Origin: Pseudolabrys sp.
Lineage (GTDB): Bacteria > Pseudomonadota > Alphaproteobacteria > Rhizobiales > Xanthobacteraceae
Assembly (NCBI GenBank): GCA_009694265.1
Contig: SHVM01000006.1
Span: 1-58,079, forward strand
Length of the DNA stretch: 58,079 nt
Direction: 5' to 3'
In this document: positions 36,917 through 44,598 of the stretch, piece after piece
Layout: every line of letters begins with the position of its first letter
How positions within the stretch are numbered: position 1 is the stretch's first letter
The notes under the pieces: generated by a model
Seen by the model: the letters and a program-made list of their open reading frames with translations, nothing else
Told to the model about the DNA's origin: nothing
The model's database searches: none
Program-made: the position numbers and the translations under genes

Positions 36917-37770
36917 GGGTGAGAATGCTCCAGCGCGCGGCGCACCACCGCGCGCACCAGATCGCGCCGGTATTCGCCCGTGGTCTGATGATCCTCCAGC
37001 GGGTCGATGGCCTTGGCGGCCGCTTCCGCCGCCGCGCGAAAAATTTTGTCGCTTGGCGCCTGGCCGTTGAGCGCGGCTTCGGCCTGCGCGATGCGGCGTG
37101 GCGCCGGCTCGGCGCCGCCGACGCCAACGCGGGCATCCGCGATTTTTCCGTTAGCGAGGCGATAAGTAACAAGCGCGGCCGCCATGGCGAAATCGCCAGC
37201 GCGGCGGCTGAACTCGTTGAAACCGAATTTGGCGTCGGCGGGCAGCAGCGGCAGGTGCACTTCGGCCAGCAACTCGTCCTCGGCCAGCGCGGTGGACATG
37301 ATGCCTTCGAAGAAATCCTTTGCCGCGATCGGGCGGCTGCCGCGCGTGCTTTTCGCCACCATCGTCGCATCGAGCGTCGCCGCCACCAGGCACCATTCCG
37401 CGGACGGGTCGGCATGTGCCAGGCTGCCGCAGAACGTGCCGCGCATGCGGATCGGATAATGCGCGATGTGGCGCGCGACGTAAGCGAGAAGTTTTCCGAG
37501 CGGATTATCGAGGACGGATTTATGGAACGCCGCGTGGCGAACGCGAGCGCCGATGCTCAGAATTTGGCCGTCGCTGGCTACATGATCGAGCCCCTCGACT
37601 TCATTGATGTCGACGAGATGCGCGGGCTTCGCCAGCCGGAATGCCATGATCGGCACCAGGCTTTGCCCGCCGGCTAATATGCGGCCATCCTGCGGCGCGA
37701 CTTGCGCCAAAATCTTCAGCGCTTCGTCGAGCGTGCGCGGCACATGGCGAATGAAGGCGGCGGGTTTCAT
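36913..37770 (-). CDS. Molybdenum hydroxylase FAD subunit (CoxM-like)
   Basis: The 285-residue subunit carries the family FAD-binding strings ILAGGQSLVPIMAFRLAKP (35-53) and, around 110-120, RGTFCGSLAHADPSAEW, corresponding to the T-x-G-G/C-x-x-A-H-A-D-P-A pattern. It transfers electrons to the quinone pool or another acceptor. It is the first gene of the operon coxM-coxL-coxS-coxL-amidohydrolase-like; no cofactor-insertion (XdhC/CoxF) gene is present in the window. Confidence 0.9.
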   Translation of the reverse strand: MKPAAFIRHVPRTLDEALKILAQVAPQDGRILAGGQSLVPIMAFRLAKPAHLVDINEVEGLDHVASDGQILSIGARVRHAAFHKSVLDNPLGKLLAYVARHIAHYPIRMRGTFCGSLAHADPSAEWCLVAATLDATMVAKSTRGSRPIAAKDFFEGIMSTALAEDELLAEVHLPLLPADAKFGFNEFSRRAGDFAMAAALVTYRLANGKIADARVGVGGAEPAPRRIAQAEAALNGQAPSDKIFRAAAEAAAKAIDPLEDHQTTGEYRRDLVRAVVRRALEHSHP

Positions 37771-37790
37771 GCAGCAAACTTTTTGACGGG

Positions 37791-37828
37791 CTTGGGCAAG
37801 CTAGACTTGGGCGAGCTGGACTTGGGCT
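37791..37828. repeat. Tandem 15-bp repeats upstream of the molybdenum hydroxylase operon
   Basis: Two 15-base units (CTTGGGCRAGCTRGA, 37791-37805 and 37806-37820) and a partial third (CTTGGGCT, 37821-37828) stand head to tail. They lie 21-58 bases before the CoxM-like start and just downstream, on the minus strand, of a possible TATATT -10 box (37830-37835). This is a plausible operator position. The remainder of the 188-base divergent region contains no gene I can support. Confidence 0.5.
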
Positions 37829-37958
37829 AAATATATGCAAGCAAACGATAAACCCTGCACTCAGATTGTCAAAGGCGCGTTTTGGGTGCGTTTTACGGGC
37901 CAGTTGGCTTGTCCGGCGAATTGGCCTTTAATCGCCCAAGCTGCCGGAACCCCACACA

Positions 37959-38942
37959 ATGGCGAGTTGTCCCATGTCGAATTTGCTGTTGAGACTGACC
38001 AAGGTCGCGCTTGTGCTGCTGGCGCTCACGTCGGCCGCCGCCGCCGATGATTATCCGAACCGGCCTGTGCGATTGATCATTCCGTTCCCGCCGGGTGGCA
38101 GCAACGATGTCGTCGGCCGTATGGTTGCCAATCAACTCAGCGCAAAATTGGGACAGCAGGTCTTCGTCGACAATCGCGGCGGGGCCGGCGGCACAATCGG
38201 GACCGAGGCCTGCGCGGTCGCCGCGCCAGACGGCTATACGCTCTGCGTCGTGTCGATCGCACACGCGGTCAACCCGGCGCTGCACAAGCTCAACTACGAT
38301 CCGATCAAATCCTTTACGCCGATTGCCATTTTCGCGACCGGGCCGAATGTGCTCGCCATCAATCCAACCTTGCCGGTCAAATCGGTAAAAGAACTGATCG
38401 CGCTGGCCAAGCAGAAACCCGGAGAACTCAACTACGCCTCCGCCGGCGTCGGCAGTTTCCAGCATCTTGGCGCCGAATTGTTCAAGCTCCAGGCCGGCGT
38501 CGATATCGTGCACGTGCCATACAAGGGCGGCGGGCCGGCGATGCAGGACGTCATCAGCGGGCATGTGAAGATCATGTTCTCATCGTTGATCCAGACCACG
38601 CCCTTCATTCAATCCGGCCAGCTCAAGGCGCTGGGGACCGGCGGCGCCAAGCGCAGCCCGGTGCTGCCCGACGTGCCGACCATCGCGGAAGCCGGCGTAC
38701 CCGGTTACGTGGCGGATAATTGGTGGGGACTTGCCGCACCGGCCGGCCTGTTGGCACCGATGGTCGAGAAATTATATGCGGCCACGCAAGGCGCGCTGAA
38801 GGCGCCCGAACTGAAAGTGCAATTCGACCGCGAGGGCGCCTCCATAGTCGAGATGAGCACGGCCAAATTCGCCGACTACATCAAAATCGAATTGGATAAA
38901 TGGGCCCGTGTCGTCAAGGAAAGCAACATGCGCGTGAAGTAG
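37959..38942 (+). CDS. Bug/TctC-family extracytoplasmic binding protein
   Basis: This 327-residue receptor begins with a hydrophobic signal (LLLRLTKVALVLLALTSAAA) and the family start DDYPNRPVRLIIPFPPGGSND, with APDGYTLCVVS and VPYKGGGPAMQDVISGHV later. ATG 37959 is used; ATG 37974 is a plausible alternative and would remove five residues. It is divergent from the molybdenum hydroxylase operon, so it may capture the hydroxylase substrate, but a TctAB permease is missing from the window. The tiny membrane ORF follows at 38975. Confidence 0.88.
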   Translation: MASCPMSNLLLRLTKVALVLLALTSAAAADDYPNRPVRLIIPFPPGGSNDVVGRMVANQLSAKLGQQVFVDNRGGAGGTIGTEACAVAAPDGYTLCVVSIAHAVNPALHKLNYDPIKSFTPIAIFATGPNVLAINPTLPVKSVKELIALAKQKPGELNYASAGVGSFQHLGAELFKLQAGVDIVHVPYKGGGPAMQDVISGHVKIMFSSLIQTTPFIQSGQLKALGTGGAKRSPVLPDVPTIAEAGVPGYVADNWWGLAAPAGLLAPMVEKLYAATQGALKAPELKVQFDREGASIVEMSTAKFADYIKIELDKWARVVKESNMRVK

Positions 38943-38974
38943 GACGGCGGCAAAACCAATAAAGGGAGGATGAG

Positions 38975-39067
38975 GTGGGAATAGAGGTCTTGATCCTCGC
39001 GTTCGGTGTCTATGCAACGATCTGGCTCATTGTCATCGTGGGATCACAGTTTTTCGGTCCAAGATAA
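38975..39067 (+). CDS. 30-residue single-helix membrane peptide
   Basis: A GTG-started frame of 30 codons follows the Bug gene by 32 bases. The ribosome-binding site AAAGGGAGGATGAG is among the strongest in the window. The product is almost one hydrophobic helix (ILAFGVYATIWLIVIVG, residues 7-23) ending in SQFFGPR, with a Glu near the N-terminus. It could be a small regulator or a stabiliser of a membrane complex. Coding status rests on the ribosome-binding site, the hydrophobic pattern and the position only. Confidence 0.5.
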   Translation: MGIEVLILAFGVYATIWLIVIVGSQFFGPR

Positions 39068-39128
39068 GGTCGAGATAAGGTCGAGATAGTTTTCGAGTCG
39101 CGCTCCCGCGTTTGTGTAGAATTTCTGA

Positions 39129-40370
39129 ATGGCGAACAGCGACACCGAAGTCGTGATTGTCGGCGGCGGGGCGGCCGGTATCGCGGCGGGTCGGCGGCTG
39201 GCGAAAGCCGCCATCGAATGTTTGGTGGTCGAGGCGCGCCCCAGGCTGGGCGGCCGCGCCTGGACCGTCACCGGCGCTTCCGGCTTTGCGCTCGACCTTG
39301 GCTGCGGCTGGCTGCATTCGGCCGACCGCAATCCATGGGCCGCGGCAGCACTTGCCCAAAAACGCACCATCGACAAGACGCCGCCGCCATGGGACCGGCC
39401 GTCGCTGCCGATCGGCTTTCCGCTTTCCGAGCAGGAGGAATTTCGCAAGGCGTTGCATGGATTTTTCGCGCGCGTGGGCCCCGCCGCCAAGGAGACCGAC
39501 ATTGCGGCCGCCGCCATGCTCGAACCCAATGGCCGCTGGAACAATCTGATCAACGCGGTCGGCACCTATATCAGCGGTGCCGAGCTCGACCGTATTTCGG
39601 CGCGCGACTTCGACGCTTATGACGACAGCGGCGTGAATTGGCGCGTGGCGCAAGGCTATGGCGCAACGATTGTCGCGCACGGCGAGGGGCTGCCGGTCGT
39701 GTTCGATTGCCCGGTGCTGCAAATCGATCACCACGGCAAGCGTTTGAAGATCGAGACGGCCAAAGGCGTCATCACCGCCGATCAGGCGATTGTGACGCTG
39801 CCGAGCGCGGTGCTCGCCGACAAGGAATTCCTGTTCACGCCGGCGCTGCCGGAAAAAACGGAAAGCGCGCGCGGACTGCCACTCGGCCTCGCCGACAAGC
39901 TGTTCGTGTCGCTGGAGAAGGCGGAAGAGTTCGAGCCGGAAAGCCATTTGTTCGGCCGCACCGACCGCATCGCGACCGCAACCTATAATGTGCGGCCGTT
40001 CGGCCGGCCACTGATCGAGTGTTATTTCGGCGGGCAATTGGCGAGCGAGCTTGAAGCCGAAGGCGAGGGCGCCTTCTTCGATTTCGCGGTGTCGGATCTT
40101 GCGCGCCTGCTGGGCAGCGATTTCCCCCGCCGGGTGAAACCGCTTCACATCCATCGCTGGGGCGGTGACTCGTTTGCGCGCGGTTCTTATTCATATGCGC
40201 GGCCGGGCATGGCGGACTGCCGGAGCAAGCTGGCTGCGCTAGTCGACGACCGCTTGTTCTTTGCCGGCGAGGCCTGCTCGCCCGACAATTTTTCGACCGC
40301 GCATGGCGGCTGGCTCACCGGCGTTGCCGCCGCCGATCAGGCGATTGCCGCGCGCCGGCGCCAGCGGTGA
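39129..40370 (+). CDS. Flavin-containing amine oxidase
   Basis: The 413-residue protein has the FAD-binding motif GGGAAGIAAG (13-22), the second signature VVEARPRLGGRAWT (33-46), and C-terminal FAGEACSPDNFSTAHGGWLTG near 380-400, the classic monoamine/polyamine oxidase pattern. It lacks an evident signal peptide. Such enzymes oxidatively deaminate amines to aldehydes with hydrogen peroxide. It ends two bases from the convergent NadX-like gene. A tandem 11-base repeat lies just upstream at 39063-39084. Confidence 0.85.
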   Translation: MANSDTEVVIVGGGAAGIAAGRRLAKAAIECLVVEARPRLGGRAWTVTGASGFALDLGCGWLHSADRNPWAAAALAQKRTIDKTPPPWDRPSLPIGFPLSEQEEFRKALHGFFARVGPAAKETDIAAAAMLEPNGRWNNLINAVGTYISGAELDRISARDFDAYDDSGVNWRVAQGYGATIVAHGEGLPVVFDCPVLQIDHHGKRLKIETAKGVITADQAIVTLPSAVLADKEFLFTPALPEKTESARGLPLGLADKLFVSLEKAEEFEPESHLFGRTDRIATATYNVRPFGRPLIECYFGGQLASELEAEGEGAFFDFAVSDLARLLGSDFPRRVKPLHIHRWGGDSFARGSYSYARPGMADCRSKLAALVDDRLFFAGEACSPDNFSTAHGGWLTGVAAADQAIAARRRQR

Positions 40371-40371
40371 A

Positions 40372-41199
40372 TTAACTGCCGACCTTTAGTTCCGACACCA
40401 GCGCGCGCAACGCGGCGACGGTGGAGAGCGCCACGACTTTTCCGGTGCGCGGATTTTCCGACGGCACATTCTCGATCGTCATGGTAAAGCGCGCCGTGTC
40501 GGCCTCGACCGTGATGGTGTGGGTGTTCATGGTCACCGCTGGGTCGGCCCAGATTTCCAGATGGGTGCGGTCGGGCCCGATGCCGGCCAGGCTGAGCGCC
40601 GCCGCGACATTCACATTGGTCGGAAAGCCGCGCGCCCCCTCGCGCGCCGTGCCGTCGAATACTTTCAGCGGTGCTTTCAGGCCGGCCACGGAAATGCCGC
40701 GCTCGACCAGATAGAGCGCGCCGTCGAGCCCGGCCGGCGGCTTGCGCGTCACCATGTTGACGGAGCGGATGCTGCCTTCGGCGACAGCGCGGACGGCGTC
40801 AAAGCCGATCAGCCCGCCGGTCGGCACCAGGATGCGCGCGCCTTTGCTCTTGGCGCGCTCGATCAGGTCGGAGTTTTCCAACAGTTGCGCGACCGAGAGC
40901 GGCATGAACAGCCGGCCTTTGTCGATGGCCGAGATGGCGACCTCGCGGAACAGCGCGGGCGGCAGGCATTCCACCACCACGTCGCAATCGGAGTCCAAGT
41001 CGGTGGCCTTGCGCAGCGCGACCGTGTCGCCGACTTGGCGGATCGCACGCCGTGCTTTATCGGCGTCGCGCACCGCGACGGCGGTAAGGGTGAGGCCCGG
41101 CACGCCGGCGATCAGCCGCTTTGCTACCTCCAGCCCGACCGCGCCGAGGCCGGCCAGGCCCACGCGCAGTGGCGGTTTGTTCGTCAATGAAGGGCTCAT
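40372..41199 (-). CDS. nadX: Aspartate dehydrogenase-like protein
   Basis: The 275-residue protein has the N-terminal Rossmann motif GLAGLGAVG (14-22) and the L-aspartate dehydrogenase signature FPTNVNVAAALSLAGIG (192-208) with a following conserved histidine at 213. NadX converts L-aspartate to iminoaspartate with NAD(P). No nadA or nadC is nearby, and the gene ends an operon of CoA and dehydrogenase enzymes, so a catabolic amino-acid role is equally possible. The start at 41199 follows the thioesterase stop by ten bases; an upstream in-frame extension to 41256 would overlap that gene. Confidence 0.8.
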   Translation of the reverse strand: MSPSLTNKPPLRVGLAGLGAVGLEVAKRLIAGVPGLTLTAVAVRDADKARRAIRQVGDTVALRKATDLDSDCDVVVECLPPALFREVAISAIDKGRLFMPLSVAQLLENSDLIERAKSKGARILVPTGGLIGFDAVRAVAEGSIRSVNMVTRKPPAGLDGALYLVERGISVAGLKAPLKVFDGTAREGARGFPTNVNVAAALSLAGIGPDRTHLEIWADPAVTMNTHTITVEADTARFTMTIENVPSENPRTGKVVALSTVAALRALVSELKVGS

Positions 41200-41209
41200 G
41201 GTGCGGGCT

Positions 41210-41644
41210 TCAATCCTTACCGTCCGGCACCAGCGTGCCATCGATGACGCGGGCATGGCCGCGGAATTCGGCGATCACCGTTCCGTCCTCGCGCTTCACC
41301 GCCACATCGTAGATCCCCGAACGCGCCGCGCGCTGGCGTTCCACCGCATGAGCGGTGAGCCTATCGCCGCGCTGCGCCGGGCTGAGATAACTGATGCTGC
41401 AATGCTGACCCACCATGCGCTGGTTGCTCGTGTGGCAGGCATAGCCGAAGGCGGTGTCGGCCAGCAGATAAATAAATCCGCCGTGACAGGTGTTGTGCCA
41501 GTTGACCATCTTTTCGGTCACGGCAAGCGCCAGCACGGCGTGGCCGGGCTCCACCGAAATCAATTGCACGCCCAGTTCGCGGCTGGTGGCGTCGTCCGCC
41601 CACATGGCATCGGCGCAAGCGCGGGCGAGCGTTCCGGCATCCAT
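41210..41644 (-). CDS. PaaI-like hotdog acyl-CoA thioesterase
   Basis: The 144-residue protein has the hotdog motif NWHNTCHGGFIYLLADTAF (48-66) with HGG at 54-56 and the catalytic Asp region, as in PaaI of phenylacetate catabolism. PaaI hydrolyses dead-end phenylacetyl-CoA derivatives and frees CoA. It follows the PaaG-like gene with a three-base gap, a known pairing. The full paa operon is absent here, so another aromatic or cyclic acyl-CoA pathway is also possible. Confidence 0.83.
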   Translation of the reverse strand: MDAGTLARACADAMWADDATSRELGVQLISVEPGHAVLALAVTEKMVNWHNTCHGGFIYLLADTAFGYACHTSNQRMVGQHCSISYLSPAQRGDRLTAHAVERQRAARSGIYDVAVKREDGTVIAEFRGHARVIDGTLVPDGKD

Positions 41645-41647
41645 CGG

Positions 41648-42445
41648 CTAGCTCCCTTTGCGGCCGGTGAAGTTCGGTTTTCGCTTTTCCATGAAGGCGC
41701 GCACGCCTTCGGCATAATCCGGCGTCTGGCTGGCGGCGCGTTGCAGGTCGCGCTCGAGATCGAGCTGGGCGTCGAGCGTGTTGCCGGCGGAGGCATTGAG
41801 CGCGCGCTTGATCAGCGCCAGTCCTTGGGTTGGCGCGGCGGCGAAATGCTCGCACAGCTTCTGCGCCTCGCCCGCCAGCGCCGCATCGTCCACGCATTTC
41901 CAGATCAGGCCCCAGCTTTCGGCTTTTTCCGCGGGCAGCGGCTCGGCCAGCAGCGCCAGTCCGCGGGCGCGCGCGTCGCCAATAAGCCGCGGCAAAATCC
42001 AGGTGCCGCCGGAATCGGGGACCAGGCCGACGCGGGCGAAGGATTGGATGAAACTCGCCGAGCGTGCCGCCAGCACGATGTCGCAGGCGAGCGCGATGTT
42101 GCAGCCGGCGCCGGCGGCGACACCATTGACAGCGGCGACCACCGGGAAGGGGAGCGCGCGTAACTTGCGCACCAGCGGATTGTAATGCGCTTCCAGCGTG
42201 CCGCCGAGCACGACATTTTCGCCGGGCTTGGCCAGCCGGTCGTTGAGATCCTGGCCGGTGCAGAAACCGCGCCCGCTGCCGGTGATCAACAGCGCGCGGC
42301 AGGTCTCGTCGGCTTCGGCCTCCGCGAGGCCTAAGCGCAACGCGTCATGCATCGCCTCGTTAAACGCATTGAGCCGGTCCGGCCGGTTGAACGTGATGAC
42401 GCGATAGCCGGTGCGTTGTTCAATGAGGATGGGCTGGTCGGTCAT
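41648..42445 (-). CDS. PaaG-like enoyl-CoA hydratase/isomerase
   Basis: The 265-residue crotonase-fold enzyme carries FCTGQDL (61-67), the oxyanion-hole segment NGVAAGAGCNIALACD (107-122) and VPDSGGTWILPR (142-153) with Asp144, which matches PaaG, the ring-1,2-epoxyphenylacetyl-CoA isomerase. No Glu pair typical of simple hydratases is seen, which favours the isomerase branch. It overlaps the DUF1932 dehydrogenase gene by four bases and precedes PaaI. Confidence 0.82.
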   Translation of the reverse strand: MTDQPILIEQRTGYRVITFNRPDRLNAFNEAMHDALRLGLAEAEADETCRALLITGSGRGFCTGQDLNDRLAKPGENVVLGGTLEAHYNPLVRKLRALPFPVVAAVNGVAAGAGCNIALACDIVLAARSASFIQSFARVGLVPDSGGTWILPRLIGDARARGLALLAEPLPAEKAESWGLIWKCVDDAALAGEAQKLCEHFAAAPTQGLALIKRALNASAGNTLDAQLDLERDLQRAASQTPDYAEGVRAFMEKRKPNFTGRKGS

Positions 42446-43281
42446 GGTTTAAGAAACTTATCGAGATCGCCGACTTCCTGCTTATCACCGTCAAAATCCT
42501 TGGCAATGCGCTCATAGAGCCGCGCGGCAGCTTCCAGCATGGCGTGCTCGGGATAGTCTTCGCCGACAAAGGCGGAAATCTCCTCAAGCTCGGCCACCCA
42601 GCGATAGGCCTTCGAATAGATGCCCGGCACCTGGTTCGACAGGTAGCGCAGCAGGTCGGGACGGCTTTCGGCCAGTTCGGCTTGCAGCGCCTGCGCCGAG
42701 CCGCCGCGGGTGGCGGCGAGCATCATGGCGGCGCCCAAGGCCGTGAAGCCCTTGGTGATGCCGGCATAGGACATTTTCAGCGCCGAGGCGGCGGTGAGCG
42801 GGCCGTCGAGCACGCGCACGATCAGCCCGTAATCATTAAGCCTGGCGAAGTCGGCGGCGGCAGGCCCTGAGGCGTAGAACTTGGTGTTGGTCGCGCCCGG
42901 TTTTGGCGGCGGGCCGATGATCCCGGCGCCGACAAAGGCGCAGCCGGTGAGTGAGATTACTTTGGCAATTTGGTTCATGGTCTGCGGACTGACCGCGTTG
43001 CATTCGACGTAAATAAGCTTTTTGTTGGCTTCGCTCAGCACGCCCGCGAGGCGCTTTGCCAGGGCCAGCGCCTCGCCCGGCGGCACGATCGAGAGCAGAA
43101 AATCGGCTTCTGTGATTTTCCGGTCATCCACGCCAAGCATTCCGGCTTCGCGCGCGCGTTTGGCGCTGGCCTCGCTGCGGCCAATGAGCGAAGTCAGCAC
43201 CGTGACCTTGTGTTCGGTCAGGCACTTTGCTACCGCCGCACCCATGTTGCCCGGCGCAATGAGGGCGACTGTTGGCGTCAT
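42442..43281 (-). CDS. 6PGDH-like dehydrogenase with DUF1932 domain
   Basis: The 279-residue enzyme has the N-terminal Rossmann motif VALIAPGNMGAAV (5-17) and a helical C-terminal DUF1932-type segment (LKMSYAGITKGFTALGAAMM, about 168-187) with the conserved Lys169. This places it among 3-hydroxyisobutyrate-dehydrogenase-like beta-hydroxyacid dehydrogenases. A GGGAGG ribosome-binding site precedes ATG 43281. It is the first gene of the four-gene operon and is divergent from the desaturase. The natural hydroxyacid is unknown. Confidence 0.8.
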   Translation of the reverse strand: MTPTVALIAPGNMGAAVAKCLTEHKVTVLTSLIGRSEASAKRAREAGMLGVDDRKITEADFLLSIVPPGEALALAKRLAGVLSEANKKLIYVECNAVSPQTMNQIAKVISLTGCAFVGAGIIGPPPKPGATNTKFYASGPAAADFARLNDYGLIVRVLDGPLTAASALKMSYAGITKGFTALGAAMMLAATRGGSAQALQAELAESRPDLLRYLSNQVPGIYSKAYRWVAELEEISAFVGEDYPEHAMLEAAARLYERIAKDFDGDKQEVGDLDKFLKP

Positions 43282-43464
43282 TTACGGCCTCCCGCTGTCC
43301 AATAGTCCGGCCGCCATCTCCAAATATAACTATGTCCGGTAGCAAACATAAGAAAACCCCGATAATCTGCTGATTCTGCGTTCCCTTGCATCGCGAACTT
43401 GCGTAATCGCGGCAGCCCGGCGGCTGCGCGATCCCATACCCCTTACACTATAAAGGACATCAGC

Positions 43465-44517
43465 TTGAACAACGCACAAAGCCCGGCCGTCCTGGCGGGG
43501 GCAAGCGAAGCGCGCTGCTGGACGCAAATCTTGTTGCGCTACCGCGAACCCAGCCTCCTGCGCAGCATCGTCGAGCTCGGCATAACTTTCGGCCCGCTGG
43601 CCGCGTTGTGGATGGTGATGTGGCTGTTTTATTCGTACGGGTTTTGGTGGCTCAGCCTGTTGCTCGCGCTGCCGGCCGCCGGTTTCCTGGTGCGTCTGTT
43701 CATGATTCAGCACGACTGCGGGCACGGCGCGTTCTTCCGCCACCGCCTTGCCAATGACTGGATCGGCCGCGCGCTTGGCGTGCTCACTTTGACGCCTTAC
43801 GATTTCTGGCGGCGGACACATTCCATTCATCATGCGACCTCCGGCAATCTTGAGCGCCGCGGCATCGGTGACATCGACACGCTGACGGTCAGTGAATATC
43901 TGGCGCTGTCGCACTGGGGTCGCCTAAAATATCGCCTCTATCGCCATCCGGCGGTGATGTTCGGGGTGGGCCCGGCCTATCTTTTTATCGTGCAGCATCG
44001 GCTGCCGGTCGGTCTCATGCGCGCCGGCTTGGTGCCGTGGCTCAGCACGCTGGGAACCAATGCGGCGATTGCGATCTTCGCCGGCGTTCTGATCTGGCAG
44101 ATCGGCTTCGGCGCCTTCATGCTGGTGCATCTGCCGATCATGATGCTGGCGGCGACCATGGGTGTATGGCTGTTCTACGTCCAGCATCAGTTCGAGCATA
44201 CCCAATGGGCCGACAACGAAACCTGGGATTTGCACGAGGTCGCCTTGCACGGCAGTTCGTATTATGTGCTTCCCGGCTTCTTGAGCTGGTTCACCGCCAA
44301 TATCGGCATCCATCATGTGCACCATCTGTGCAGCAAGATTCCATATTATCGCCTGCCGCGCGTGCTGCGAGAAAACCCCGAGCTTGGCGCCATCGGCCGG
44401 CTCACGTTGTGGGACAGCATCAAATGCGTGCGTCTGGTGCTGTGGGACGAGAGCGCCAAAAAGCTGATTTCGTTCCGCGAGATGCGCAGCCTGCAGGCGG
44501 GCGTTCAACCCGCGTAA
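43465..44517 (+). CDS. Membrane fatty acid desaturase
   Basis: The 350-residue protein has three histidine boxes, HDCGH (83-87), HSIHH (119-123) and HHVHH (283-287), plus HQFEH (241-245), embedded among four or more hydrophobic segments. These bind the di-iron centre of acyl-lipid desaturases, most like delta-12/DesA types. The start is taken as TTG 43465 because AAAGGA precedes it; a longer frame back to 43399 has no such signal. It probably acts on membrane lipids independent of the neighbouring catabolic genes. Confidence 0.85.
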   Translation: MNNAQSPAVLAGASEARCWTQILLRYREPSLLRSIVELGITFGPLAALWMVMWLFYSYGFWWLSLLLALPAAGFLVRLFMIQHDCGHGAFFRHRLANDWIGRALGVLTLTPYDFWRRTHSIHHATSGNLERRGIGDIDTLTVSEYLALSHWGRLKYRLYRHPAVMFGVGPAYLFIVQHRLPVGLMRAGLVPWLSTLGTNAAIAIFAGVLIWQIGFGAFMLVHLPIMMLAATMGVWLFYVQHQFEHTQWADNETWDLHEVALHGSSYYVLPGFLSWFTANIGIHHVHHLCSKIPYYRLPRVLRENPELGAIGRLTLWDSIKCVRLVLWDESAKKLISFREMRSLQAGVQPA

Positions 44518-44525
44518 CTTTTTTT

Positions 44526-44597
44526 GCGCATGATGTTATCCGAAAACCGGTTCTCATCCCCGATCGGGTCGAGGACAAGCTTTTCGGGATCATGCGC
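44526..44597. repeat. Rhizobiales-type palindromic intergenic repeat
   Basis: The outer arms GCGCATGAT and ATCATGCGC and the inner CCGAAAA/TTTTCGG pairs form an imperfect hairpin of about 72 bases. The pattern with ATCCGAAAACCGGTT and TTTTCGGGATCATGCGC is one I recognise as a high-copy repeat in Rhizobiales genomes. It fills the space between the convergent desaturase and SDR genes and may act as a two-way terminator. Confidence 0.75.
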
Positions 44598-44598
44598 G

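Noticed and set aside
37791-37828. CRISPR-like array
   Set aside because: Units are contiguous without spacers and only two and a half copies are present.
37744-37831. Short plus-strand coding frame through the 15-bp repeats
   Set aside because: It overlaps the start of the FAD subunit gene on the other strand and has no ribosome-binding site; the repeats are better explained as a regulatory region.
37835-38050. 71-residue plus-strand frame before the third Bug gene
   Set aside because: It overlaps the start of a clear receptor gene in another frame and lacks a ribosome-binding site and family pattern.
40742-42163. 473-residue plus-strand open frame
   Set aside because: It is opposite three overlapping, recognisable genes (NadX-like, PaaI, PaaG) and has no coherent domain.
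41210-42445. Complete phenylacetate degradation operon
   Set aside because: Only PaaG-like and PaaI-like genes occur; the epoxidase, ligase and ring-opening enzyme are missing.
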